The notes under the pieces: generated by a model
What the model saw: the letters and a program-made list of their open reading frames with translations, nothing else
Told to the model about the DNA's origin: nothing
Databases searched by the model: none
Made by a program: the position numbers and the translations under genes
DNA from: Strigamia acuminata
Lineage: Eukaryota > Arthropoda > Chilopoda > Geophilomorpha > Linotaeniidae
Direction of reading: 5' to 3'
Assembly: GCA_949358305.1 (NCBI GenBank)
Contig: OX442314.1
Span: forward strand, 20,329,060-20,393,059
DNA length: 64,000 nt
Shown here: positions 45,872 through 57,700 of the stretch, piece by piece
How the letters are laid out: each line of letters opens with the position of its first letter
Numbering within the stretch: position 1 is the first letter of the stretch

Positions 45872-47239
45872 ATGCCACGCAGCAAATCAGCATCGAGGCT
45901 GGAACAATTGTGTTTTGAAATAGTTTGCACTAATCTTGTCAAGATTGGTGGAAACTATTTAGAACTATTAGAAACACAACTAGTGAATCTGCCTTCTATG
46001 TTTATTTCCCGCGTGTACGAACGTATAGGTCCGCAATTTTACTGGGTACAAAACTGGGATGAGCATGAAACACGACGACGCTTATCTCCAAACGCTTTCA
46101 TTCGCCTTGGCACAAAGTCGGTTCATCATACTAATATGTTTAGTTTGCCGTTGTATCCTGATCTATTAGATAGAGTAGGCCGATGTGGTGGAAATCTTTT
46201 ATATTTAGACCTGACCAGGCCGTTTAATTCTATTATGAGAGTTCCACCTAAATACATGGTCAAGCTACTGGAGCAATTGCCACGACTTCAATGGCTTCTT
46301 TATGGAGATTGTGCTGAAGAAGTTATCGTTGCAATTGGTGAAAATTGTCTACAATTGCGACATCTAAAGTTAAGGGGCTGCAAAAAGGTTGCGGATGATG
46401 TTCTCTGTCATTTAAGTAATTGCAAAGAACTGGAGTATTTGGACCTCACGAACACTAGAATCTCGTGCCATGCTTGTCTTTTCATTTTTAATCAACTGCC
46501 TCTCTTGAGAAGGTTTATACATAGCTGGTGGGAAATGTTTTTTAATCGGTTAAAACAACAGTTTGTGTCGGAAGGAAAGATGCGCACTTATTCCATCGAA
46601 ACAATCGACTTTGAAGCAAGTATAAGAAATATTGAAGATCTCATCACTGTGACCACCATTTTCCCCAACTTATTACGCCTAAATGTGGATGCATCGGCAG
46701 CATCAACTACTTTAGATTTGAATATTATCTTGGCGCGGACACAACGATTGACCAGCTTACAACTCTCTCATTTTAAATTAGTTGATCTTAAACTTGTCGA
46801 TTATTATTGCCCATTGTTACAAATATTACATTTGGATGCTTGCACTATTTTGAACACTGCTGCACATGATTTAACTTCGCAAAATTTGTTCAGGAACCTA
46901 TGTAAATTAGACATACATGCGCATGGTATTACTGAATCACAGATGTTAGTCTTATTAACTCATTTAAATATTTTAAAATATTTAAGTATTAGATATTGTC
47001 AAACACTCACTGACAAGTTCATTTCAGCACTAGCTGAATTATATAAAGTTAAAGGTCTTTTCTTTGATTCGTGCCCCTCAATTAATCACAGCATGATAAT
47101 GAAGTTAGTAAAAATGAAAAATCCAATGGAGCGTTTACAAATAAGGCATTGTTTGAATATAGATAAGTTGGTTTCTAAAGAAATTGCCACTTATATTAAA
47201 TCTAAGAACTTAAGTTTGAAACTTAATTGGCTCCCATAA
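45872..47239 (+). CDS. intronless leucine-rich repeat protein, possible E3 receptor
   Basis: One uninterrupted frame of 455 residues starting at an ATG 32 bases after ACCGGTACGG. From about residue 110 the protein consists of irregular leucine-rich repeats of the Cys-containing F-box type (LRHLKLRGCKKVADDVLCHL, LEYLDLTNTRIS, LQILHLDACTIL, LKYLSIRYCQTLTDKFISAL). The N terminus reads LEQLCFEIV, similar to an elongin BC-box (LxxLC), and 30 residues later LPSMFISRVYERI, similar to a Cul2-type cullin box (LP at its head). This layout recalls the ZYG11/LRR-1 type substrate receptors of CUL2 ligases, but no close family is recognised. No introns in the coding part contrasts with all neighbours and suggests retroposition followed by capture of a 5' exon. 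Confidence 0.8.
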   Translation: MPRSKSASRLEQLCFEIVCTNLVKIGGNYLELLETQLVNLPSMFISRVYERIGPQFYWVQNWDEHETRRRLSPNAFIRLGTKSVHHTNMFSLPLYPDLLDRVGRCGGNLLYLDLTRPFNSIMRVPPKYMVKLLEQLPRLQWLLYGDCAEEVIVAIGENCLQLRHLKLRGCKKVADDVLCHLSNCKELEYLDLTNTRISCHACLFIFNQLPLLRRFIHSWWEMFFNRLKQQFVSEGKMRTYSIETIDFEASIRNIEDLITVTTIFPNLLRLNVDASAASTTLDLNIILARTQRLTSLQLSHFKLVDLKLVDYYCPLLQILHLDACTILNTAAHDLTSQNLFRNLCKLDIHAHGITESQMLVLLTHLNILKYLSIRYCQTLTDKFISALAELYKVKGLFFDSCPSINHSMIMKLVKMKNPMERLQIRHCLNIDKLVSKEIATYIKSKNLSLKLNWLP

Positions 47240-48333
47240 TTAAACTTTGAATATTGACATCCAATTCCATTGCTGTTTTGTACTGTTTTGTCAGTGTTGG
47301 TGTCAAGCAATATGTAATTGAATTTTTTGGAAGTGAGAATAAAGTGTTCAATAATGTGGCAAAAATTAACATTTTTTGTAATATTTTCAGTTTTGTGTTT
47401 ACCGGTAATTTATTTTAATTATACCACAGTCCAATAAATGTTGCTAACTTAAGGCTTTGTCTAATTACTCAATCAATGACAATACTTCAAAGATACAGTG
47501 CGCGCCAAAAAGATAGGTGCACCCCATTTTTTCTTCATTTCTCAGCAATGCGCGCGTGTTGAGTGTTGAGATTTTAAACAAAGGTACAAAATCATAACAA
47601 AATAAACTGCTGAAACAATTGGAGCGATTGAGAAACAAACAAAAAATTTATTACAAAAAAATGAAAATAGGGATGCGACAAAATGATAAGTGCACTACAA
47701 TCAAACTTCAACTATAAGCAAAATAGTTAAGACAATGAACGTGAGTGTATAGATGGTGATAAATAGGTGATGTTGGATGAAAACTGTCAAAGCAGATTTT
47801 GAAATTGTCCATTTTTAAAGCCACCACATCACTCTGAACTCCCCGACCCTTAAATTCAAGAAATATGGAATTTTATTGTAATAATGAATTTCTGAGAACA
47901 CTTTTTAGACTAATTGGGGGTTCCTAATGCATAATTTCATAATAGTTTTTAGGTTGGGACTCAATTTTTGTACTAAAACACAACTTGAATGGAAAAGTTG
48001 CACATTGACTGGAGCCAAATGACAGAATTTTGCCTTTGTAACTTGTGCTAGGCTAGCAGCAGGCTTAATTTCAAATAGAATACAGGTTTCCTGCTCATTT
48101 TGTACTACTTTTATGTGGCTTAAAAATTTACACGACTCAGCACACCACCTGCACAGAATCAAAAAATTTCCCCATTTGATTATAGCAAGAAAACAGAATG
48201 TTCTAGGTGCGTAAGTTAATATAGTTATTTTGAAAATTTGATAAGTTAAAATATGCTAATAAAAAATCAAATAAGAAATAATTTTTAAGAAAATTCATGA
48301 GTTTATTGTTTGAAAATTTATAGTTCATTAAAA
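47240..48333. other. intergenic, with possible Tc1-like end
   Basis: About 1.1 kb. At 47497 a CAGTGCGCGCCAAAAAGATA block followed by GGTGCACC, echoed at about 47670 by GCGACAAAATGATAAGTGCAC in the same orientation, resembles the IR/DR end of a Tc1-like transposon. No matching opposite end was found. An 85-codon minus frame at 47905-48162 has no recognised domain. Confidence 0.3.
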
Positions 48334-48707
48334 TTATTTATCTTTTAAACTCGCAAATGGAATTCCCCACACGCTCCTGCAGTGATTTCCTACGGTTGGT
48401 CGTGCGATTTTTGAACACAGATGTTCGTTAACAATAACATTTGGTAAATTTAACTGAAGCGCTTGAATAATCGGTTCTTGAAATAGCCCAAAGATGATCA
48501 GTTTTCTCAAGTACGGCCCATTTATCAAGGCACTAAATTTAAAAAATAATATATTTGTAAATTATCGGGTAGTAATATATTATAAAAATATATACGTACT
48601 AAAAATGATCCTCCTTTAAACTGTAACAACGTGAAAGAGCGAGATAATTTAAGTTCGGTAGTTTTTCAAAAGTTTCGAAGAGAACAGGAGTTATACATGT
48701 AAAGATT
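48334..48707 (-). pseudogene. Skp2: SKP2 C-terminal fragment, upstream exons missing
   Basis: Two exons (about 48600-48707 and 48334-48532) encode roughly the last 100 residues of SKP2, the F-box/LRR receptor of SCF ligase that targets CDK inhibitors such as p27. The last repeats (LPNLNYLALSRCYSLKEDH) and the SKP2-specific tail (SKIARPTVGNHCRSVWGI) are clear; the tail follows the IARPTIGN...WGI pattern of SKP2. No F-box or earlier repeat was found on this strand before the next gene at 49613. The acceptor of the first exon (near 48707) is poor. Either this is a truncated duplicate of a gene elsewhere, or an assembly break or rearrangement separated it from its N-terminal exons. Confidence 0.7.
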
Positions 48708-49612
48708 CCCTTATTACGATGAAATTGAACACGATAAGAAACTCAGAATTCAGTCTGCTTATTTTCATTCCAAATTACGAACGTATAGAAATCCGCGAAG
48801 TTGGTTCGTTAACCCATTGTGTCCTTTCTTACTTCTGACTGTCGACTGATGACCAGAGACAGTGATCATTCCCTAACCTACCCTCCCCTCTGAGCAATCC
48901 TAAATCAAACAAGTCTGTGCAGCTCTCCGAAAATATGAACGAACTGAAGGATATACGGTGCAGCACTGCCCAGCCCTCAGCTGGAAATTTAAACGAACCA
49001 AGGACGATCGGTAATGCCCGGCCTTAACTGGAACACATTCCGAAAGGAGCCTTCCCAAATAGACCCCCAGCTCAAAAACAAGTGCAAGAATCACAAAGAT
49101 AATTACTTCCCCACTGATTGGCAAAACGACAAAGCCCTCCCTTGGTGAGGGCTGAGTTCCTCCGAAGCTAAACCAGATGTCAATACGTGAGAAAGGAATA
49201 TCATTGTTTTCCTTGCACACCCCACTCCTGGACTTAACTCAAATTCCTAACCTTAAATCTATAATTGTAAACAATTTTTTTTAAAAAAATTCCTCAGTCA
49301 TCAGTTGAATAATGGTGAAGAATTTTTAGGGATTCGATTGATTTACAAGTTCTTCCGATGAAGGTCTACAGTTTATTATGCGAGTTGCGATGGTAATGTA
49401 CGGGATTTCGTTCTCAAGATCGTGTGTACATCTCTGTTTGCGTTTTTAGTGAGGGACTGGACTGCTGGAAGTTAAAACCGAGCTTAAACTGAATAAAATT
49501 TTGCTGTTTATTATGTATTGAAGTGATTACATGAAAGTAAACAAATTGATGAATTAACATGTAATAACCAATTTTATATCTTCCTTTTTTATCTGTTAAT
49601 TCTTAGGTGTAT
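48708..49612. other. spacer between SKP2 piece and GPCR
   Basis: About 900 bases, less AT-rich between 48830 and 49250. A minus frame 48900-49220 includes one hydrophobic stretch (EVIIFVILALVFELGVYLG) but has no family features or splice context. The rest is presumably the GPCR's 3' UTR. Confidence 0.35.
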
Positions 49613-51136
49613 TCAAACTTTGCTGTTGATTGTTTTTATTTCACTAATTTGAGTAGATGAATTGAATTGCGATGTATGTCTGCCTCGTCTTTTAGCTCGA
49701 CATTCTTTCAAAAGCTGTCGTGGAGTTGGAGCATAAACTAAGAATATGAAAACTCCTTGTAAAGAGTTTCCTATATCTAAATAGTGCCACACTTGAGATA
49801 TATCCTCTATTGCCCACACTAGCACTCTTGTAATCCAACAAAGTCCCATGATCAGACCAAGTTTGATTGACAGAGAGCAACTGAAATAGAATTATACAAA
49901 ATAAACTTACCGATAAATTAAGATAATTACCATACCAATATAATTCAGTACACTAGATATACGTACTCACATTTGTTTGCATATACGTTTATTGACGAGC
50001 AACACCTCTTTTCCTATTTTACGCATGAGCTTGAAGATCTTAAGGTAGAAAAAAATGTTGATAGCCAATCCACAAACCATAGGTGCGTAGAAATACAAAA
50101 CAGCACTGGGCCAGTTTTTCTTGCTGAACCAACACTCTTCTTCAAGATGTGGATTGAGGAAATTTGGTGGATTTAGCGTTTGAGCTGTATACGTAGCCAT
50201 TGTGATTACTAAAGGGATTCCAAACGCATATAAACAACTTAAACGAAATCTTTTCATAGAGAATCCAGCCGCATGCTGCAAGCTGTTAAACGATTTGTGT
50301 AGCGAATAGAACAAAACATTCATCCAACCGAACGCAGAAAGAGTGCTGAATTGTTCCACTAAAGCCAATGTCTTACACACAGAATTTAAAATGTTAATTG
50401 GAAGGATTATCTTACATGTCATGATAGCATAAGCAATGAATACCATAATCATATGAAACAAAAGAGATTCGTTGTTTCTCTTGCGTAAGGAAGGAATCAC
50501 AAGCGTCATTGTAAATCCTGCGATGAGGGCAATGTCAGAGATAACAAAACCAACCAAGTTAAGTGTGATCACCTCATCAAACTGTTTGCACACGACAATC
50601 CCTTCATTGGTCACAAAAAAATTGGCCAGCGATACATTGACGAATTTATGTCTCTTTATCCGAAGACGTCTTCCGTTGTCATCCATTTCAAACATATTTT
50701 GATTTGCAGGTGTCAAAACCTCAAGAAAACAAGTCTTGAGCTTGGAATTCAAAGGATAACACACATGAGCCCGATTGTCCCTGATGAGATAACTTTGAGG
50801 GCTGAAATACTTGTCTGGAAGGCCAGTTTTTAAATTCTTTAGAAACAATTTGCCGTTGAATTCAATTTCATATTCTGTATCATAGAAAACGACTATTTTG
50901 TGGCTCGTTTGTCCTGGTTTTATTAAAGATGCATTATTTTTTCCGAGACAGTGGTTCAAACAAGATGATAAAGATGCGTAAACATCACCTTCCTGGCATG
51001 CGCTTGTAGGTGATGTTGGCTTCTCTGTGCTACTCGACACAATTCCGGACAGTAACGCATCGTTTACTTCACTGTACATGTCCACTGCTGTGGCAAAAAG
51101 GAGAAAACTGCAAATTAGAAATTTTACACTAAACAT
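49613..51136 (-). CDS. Methuselah-like class B GPCR
   Basis: Two exons (49971-51136 and 49613-49880) encode 477 residues. Methuselah-type receptors are an insect-expanded class B-like group linked to stress resistance and lifespan in flies. A signal peptide (FSVKFLICSFLLFATAV) precedes a Cys-containing ectodomain with several N-glycosylation sites. Seven membrane segments follow: LNLVGFVISDIALIAGFTMT, SLLFHMIMVFIAYAIMTC, the conserved FGWMNVLFYSLHKSF, CLYAFGIPLVITMATY, AVLYFYAPMVCGLAINIFFY, SLSIKLGLIMGLCWI and IGNSLQGVFIFLVY. The EECWF before TM5 and the TM3 WMNV are family traits. The C-terminal tail is short and basic. It is compact, with one intron just before TM6. Confidence 0.88.
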
Positions 51137-51730
51137 TTTCCGTTGTGCACTTTTACAATATTTACTTAAGTTGCTTCCTTGAAATATCAGTCAATTCCAA
51201 TTTCTCTGACGGAGAAACAGATGTTGAGTTTTACATCAAATTCTTTTTAAATTTTTTGAAAAGGTTTATCGTTATCAATCACAAGTGAAATTTAAATTGT
51301 TCGGTATTGTTTTTTTTTCTCAAAGGGGATCCGTACATCTAATCTGAGTCATGAGGAAAAATATTTCTTTGCATTGGTAAACAGTATACTTACTGGGGAA
51401 GAAAACCCGCTTGAAAGCAGATGGCACATGTTGTTGCCATAGAAACAAAACCATTGAATCAGAAAATTTGAAATAACCGCCCATAAACTAATCGACGATT
51501 GAATTATCGTGTATAAATGATCTGAAGCTAATAACTGTCTAGTTTAGCATATATTTTTTAATACCACCAATAACAAAAATATAAATCAACATTGCTTAAT
51601 TTCAAATACTAGATCTTTTATTTTATTTTATTTTATTTTTTTAAACAAGTCAATGAATCTAGATTAGTTGCTGCTAAAAATTGAAATCAAATCCTACACA
51701 CGAAAAGAATTCTTTTTATTTTAGACACAA
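51137..51730. other. intergenic, GPCR promoter and ECM29 3' end
   Basis: About 590 AT-rich bases between two minus-strand genes. It should hold the GPCR 5' end (near 51140-51300) and the ECM29 3' UTR. No gene seen. Confidence 0.4.
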
Positions 51731-54700
51731 TTATTCACCACAGATTGTCTTTTTTAGAATTCCAGCCTTAATTTGAAGATCTGGTTTCGAATCCTGAGCT
51801 AAATTCGTCAAACCTTCTTGCAAATTGTTTCTTGCATTCGAGGTGATGTAATGCATATTGTTTTTACCTACAAATATTAAAAATAACATTAATAAATTAA
51901 ACGTAAAATCCCACAAAGCTTCAAAATTACTATTTAGCTTCTCTACTAATATCTCCATAACCGCCACAGCTTCACCCCGTAAGTTTGCATATTTTGCTAT
52001 ACCAACGCAAAAGCATAAGCTTTTTATTACTTTATCCACAATAGACCTCAATTTCGTCTCTTCGCTTTCGGACAATTGATCCAAGTCGAATAAAATTAAC
52101 CTAAAAGCAATTAAACGTGCATTGTAAAATCGAAATCAATAAAACCTATCACATACTTTTGTACAAATTGCTTTAAACACTTCATTAGAATTAATTGCAA
52201 TTTCCATACACTGCTATTTACACGAGAAACCAACATTTCGCACATTTCCTCCTGATATTTATCTACGAAAATGTTTAATTAGTACAAAACAAATTCATGT
52301 CCGCAATTAAAAATTAACACCTTGAGTCGCTTCATTTCTAGGCCACGCCAAACCCAAAGCCTCAAACGCAGTTTCCCTTAACTTTTCAAACCCTTCTTTA
52401 TCTTTCACATCGTGCTCGTCATCGGTAGACATCCTAGAACAATTAAATTCCTAAACCAAACATATAAAAACTTAATATAAATACAAAACTTCAACTTCAA
52501 CATTCAATAAAATATGAAAATAACGTTTCCGATACCCTATTAGCAATTGGTTTGACAATTTCCACCATTTCTTCAAACCTATCCAACTCGTACACGTCCA
52601 AAATCGCGGCCAAGCAATGTATGGCATTTTGTTTATAAACCAAATTCTCCTTATGGCATTCCTTTAGCACGGTTTCAACAACTTCTTCTAATTTCATACC
52701 CTCGCTTTTACACTTAAGTATATCCCTAATTTAAAAAAAAAAGAAAATTATCACGTCAAAGAATTAAATTCGATTGAAATAAATCGCTTACTTGCAATTA
52801 ACGCAAACCGCTTCCAACGCTTTCAATACAAACTGTTTCCCAGTCCAAGTACGGCCGGCCAAACCGTTAACCAAAGATTTTAAAATTATGTCTACTTGAT
52901 GAGCATCTAACGATGAACCCAATTTAGTAGCTACTGTTTGCAATGCCAAAGCGCCTTGGGCTTTTAGCGGCCAAGATGGCGAATCGAGAGCACACTTTAT
53001 TATTTGAACTATTTCAATCAAATATAAACGAATTCCTCCTTCAGTTCCCGGTGTTCCTTCCAACCAGATATCCTCCCACACTGGGTTTTTCGTGTCCTGA
53101 GGAGCATTTTCTAAAATAAAACAAAATACAAAAATTTAAATTAATTAATTACACCTACGCAATAATGAAGAGAGATAAAAACCTTTGTTTTTGTTCGAGT
53201 GCATTGCTAGAAAAGCAAGTGGTAACGCCTGTGCAGCATGTTCTTTCAACACATCTGGACTGTACCGAGCGATCGCTTGCAAAGTAGAACCGCACGAAAT
53301 ACGTAAATTCTCTTCTAAAGTACGCACATTTTGTATTTAATCTAAAAACTATCCATTTTCGATTTTCACAACTTACCCTCCTTTTCCATATACCACGACT
53401 GTAATTTTCCAATCAATTTTTCAACCGAAGTCGATTTTGCAGTCTTCACCACATGACCGATAACGGTAGCATACTGTTTCCTAGCAACTGGGTTCCTATC
53501 ATTCAATCCATTCAATAAAGCTGACAATATTTTTCCAGAATGAATTTTTAGATCTTGAGGACATTGATGAGATAGAGATGTTAATATGCTCGCACAACCT
53601 GCCTGTAAAGAATTAAAAAATTATTTATGAACTAAAATACGAATTGTTAATATTATTATTATTTACTTTGGTTCCCAAACCGACACTATGACGAATTAGG
53701 TCTATAATTCTCGGCACGAGTTCTTCCAAAACGTCATTATCAACATATTGTATACAGAAGTTAATTGTATCCATCATTGGAGAATCATTTGATACTCCAA
53801 CACGAGCAGAATCGAATGCTTCCTGTTGATTTGCTTCTGTGCTAAACCGAACGCTGAAATAATTCAGTTCGGATGCTTCCATCGAACTCAGCGATTCCAA
53901 GAGGGCCACCATAAGAATTGGAAGATGAGGTTTGAGCAAAGGACCAGCCTGTTTGCTCAATTTTACGACAGTACTTAAACTGAAATAATAAATATTTAAA
54001 ATTAAAATTTTGTTTAATTTTGTTTTGTTTTAATTCTTACCTGACAGCTCTCACTTCAGCCACACTACTACATATACCAGATTTCAGCAACACTGGTAAA
54101 AACAAGGCCACGGCTTGACTGCTTCGCTTTCCGGTTGTCGGATCGCACATTTTCACAGACACCTTACTTAAAGCTTTAAGCGCCGATTCAGCCGCATCTC
54201 TGACCGATTCCTAAAATCGGAAATTAAAACATTGATTCGAGGTATGTATTTTTACAATTTGACAAGTGTTTCATTTTTACTTTGATGTCGTCACGAACGC
54301 GGAAACAAGTTTCCCAAATTGGAGGTAAATCTTCCATGACGGAATCCAATTGTCGTCCTCTCAGTAAATCAGCCAATGCCAAACAACTGAAAAATATTTC
54401 AATTATGTAAAAAAATCTCAGAAATTAACTGTTTATTAATATTAAATATTTACCATGATTCTCTCACTCTCCATAAATTGTTAGTTATATTACTAGAAAT
54501 GTCTTGAAGAATTTCTTTTAGGTATTTGTCAATCTTGAGCGAACAAAAATATTTAAAAAATAGCATTTTTTTTTAAAATACGAAAAAAGTTACGGTTTTA
54601 TAAGGTTCAGGAACGAGGGCTTTCCAAATACTGCTCATGGATTGTTGAATTTTCACATTAGGATCAAACTGGTACCGGTACAACCGTGGTACAATTTGAG

Positions 54701-57700
54701 GTAAATGCGGCTCTAATTGTTCGCCGGCTTTGCTAGCAATGGTTCCAAATCCAAATGCAGCGCCCTGTTTACGATTATTTAACATTAATACATTTGACAT
54801 AACAAATTCAAAGATCCTATTTACTCTTTTTGAATTCCACATTGCGTTGTGTTTCGCCAAATGCATAAATTTATACACCAAATCCGGTTGATTCAACTCG
54901 GTAGCAAAAGAACAAAGTTCTTTATAAGTTGTCAAATTTCCTCTAACAAAGAAAAAAAAACGGTTTGTAATTTTATTTAAATGTGAAATGCTCCATTGAT
55001 TGTGTTCTAACCCTAATGGATTAGGAACCGTGCCTTCGTCGAATATTTGTGTGTCAGCTACAACTTGCTGACTCGGTCTAAAGTGAAAATAAAAATATAA
55101 ATCGTTCGGATAGCGAGTCAATTTAATTCATTTAATTGATTACTTTTTGCCAGTTGTGAGTGTATCTAGTAACATAGACACTAATTTGCTCTTGAGACTT
55201 TCCTCGCTGTATTCGTAAACAATCCCGAGTCCCTTAGCGGCAAAATCTTGAACTAAGTCTAGGAAGCAATAACAAATTTATTAAAAACAAAATAAGAAGT
55301 ATCTAAAATATCTAAAACCCAAAACTCTAACCATTATTTTCAGATAAGAGCGTAATAAAAAATAGTTGAATTCGTTCCAACCTATCCCGCACTGATGCAT
55401 AAACGTGACAATGGGCTAGGAGTGATAACATCCAAATACAAGACGCCTACAAAATTTAAAAAAAAAAACATAATAATCATTAACAAAATAATGTATACAA
55501 AATAGAAGTAATAAAAAAAATTCTAAAAACCTGTTTAACGTTTGGATTTAAACTCGAAACTAATTGCAAAATTTCATCTACGAGCCAAGATAAATTTGGA
55601 AGTTCATTTGAACCATTCAGAGCATCCTCCTCCTTGGCCACAGCCCATAAATCTTTCGCAGCAGGTGACAAAGGTCCCAGAATTGCATTGTTAAGTGTTT
55701 CTCCAATCGAGTACTGAATGTCAACATCTTTCATCTGCCACGGAAATTAAAACAAATTGAATTTTAAATTCTGAATGAATATAATTTCAAACCTCTTTGG
55801 TGCTGTTTATTAGTTGTTTCAAGACTGTCAGAGTGATTTCTTCACTTTTAACGCTTATACAAACATATCCAACGGCGATTGCCGCTTTCTCGGCTATAAT
55901 TTTATCCGTATTGGCTTTCTTGACGAGTGAAATAAGCTCGTCGATGACCATCTTGATTTTATCTCCTGGTAAAGCTCCGCGCCGCCCAATTTCGCCCAAA
56001 GAAAAACAAGCGGCGGAGGAGATGAGGGGATGAGTATGAGTTAACAATTCAACTGTAAATAAAAATGTTAAACCAATAAAAAAAATATATTTTTTTTTAA
56101 TTAAATGGCAATTTACTTAGAGCACTTGTGAAGTTATTAATTCTTGTATCATCCATCAATTTTGATTTTTCAATTTTCTTGCCAATAGCATAACCTAGAG
56201 CTAATATTGATCCATGTTGGATTTCCAACGTCTATAATTTAAAAAAAAATCAATTAAAAATCAAATATAACTCATCATTTTTACCTTATCGTTAATGTTC
56301 TTTGCTAACTCTCCCATAACATCAAAATACTTGGAATCAGAAAACATATTAGCCATAATTATGACGTATAATTCGGAAGCATATTCTCTGATTTGTTCTT
56401 TACTTGAAAACATTAAGCTCTGCAACATTTAAAAATAAATAAATAAATATGTAGATAAAAAAAATTAAATTAATGTACCTTAATCCAATCCAAGTTTTTT
56501 TCAAAATAAGCAGACAAAATATCAGGTACCACAGCAACAATTTCCAATAAAAAATACATAATTTGAGGATTTGAAACTGCACCCAATAATTGCTTAATCA
56601 ATTTTATGTATAAACAAATTGGATTTTTATCCATATCTTGCAACGATAGAATCTTTCGTACGCAAGGAGCCATAAGTGTTCCACTTTGTTTGCTCGGCTC
56701 AACGTTCGGATCCAAACCGGCGCTAAATGCTAAACACATTCTCAAATATTTCACCATCTATAAAAATAAAATATTAACCCTTTTATAGTAAAACAAAAAC
56801 GAAGGCATACTTCGGTTATTGTGCCAGGATTAAACGGTAGAACACAATTCCCCACTGTATATTTCTCATTCGATTTCAATCGACTAGCTCCCTTTTCGGT
56901 AATAAACCAAATCATTTCTGGAAATTGTGGATAAATGTGACTTCGTTCGTCCTCGTTTTTCACTCTACGCAGGTTCAACAACTTCAAAGCTGCTGTTTTT
57001 ACATCATCTTTACTACAAACAAAAGAAAAGAAATGTTTTAGTCGTTTTCATCAGATTGATCGATATATTATCTCTTACTGATCGCCAGCCGCTAAAAGCA
57101 GTAAGTATCTCGTTGGAATGTTATCCTGCGCGAACAATCCTCCGGCATATTGGACAACCAACAACCGCACTTGAGACTCGCTCTGCAATTAAAATTCAAA
57201 CCACATAATTATCGTAATAACGTTACAATTTACAAATAAAGTGTACTTTTTCAACATTGCTCAACAGCAAAGCTTCCATCACAGTTTTATTGGCTGCATC
57301 CAAGTCTCTAAAAGCGGGTAACATCATAGAAAGAGATTCTTGTATTGCAAGTCGCGTGTTTTGGTCTTCCTGTTCCAATGCATTAAAGAAGTTCTGAACC
57401 AAAGCGAGATCTTTGTTGACCAATTGCGGTAATTTATGGCCCAGTTTACCAATCGCTACGTAAGCTAAACCACGCAGTTTTGAATCCTATTTTTAAATGG
57501 TACCGTTAAGATGTTTTTCTTTTTCAATTCTTTAAATTATAATAATCATTAATATATCTTGCGTATTTACATCTGCGGCTTCTGATATCAATTTCACCAT
57601 TCCCGATATCAAAACAGGCCCGATTGGCTGTAGTCTTGCTTCACTGCAACTATGAAACGGAAACGTTAATTAATTTTAGTTAAAACTATAACATTTTTTA

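Noticed and set aside
47905-48162. 85-codon minus-strand frame near the SKP2 piece
   Set aside because: Has an acceptor-like CTGTGCAG but no in-frame partner, and no resemblance to SKP2 or other families.
51866-51901. Possible mini-intron in the last ECM29 exon
   Set aside because: The hydrophobic [12 protein letters not shown] stretch looks intronic, but every GT-AG pair there is 20-35 bp and breaks the frame, so it was left as coding.
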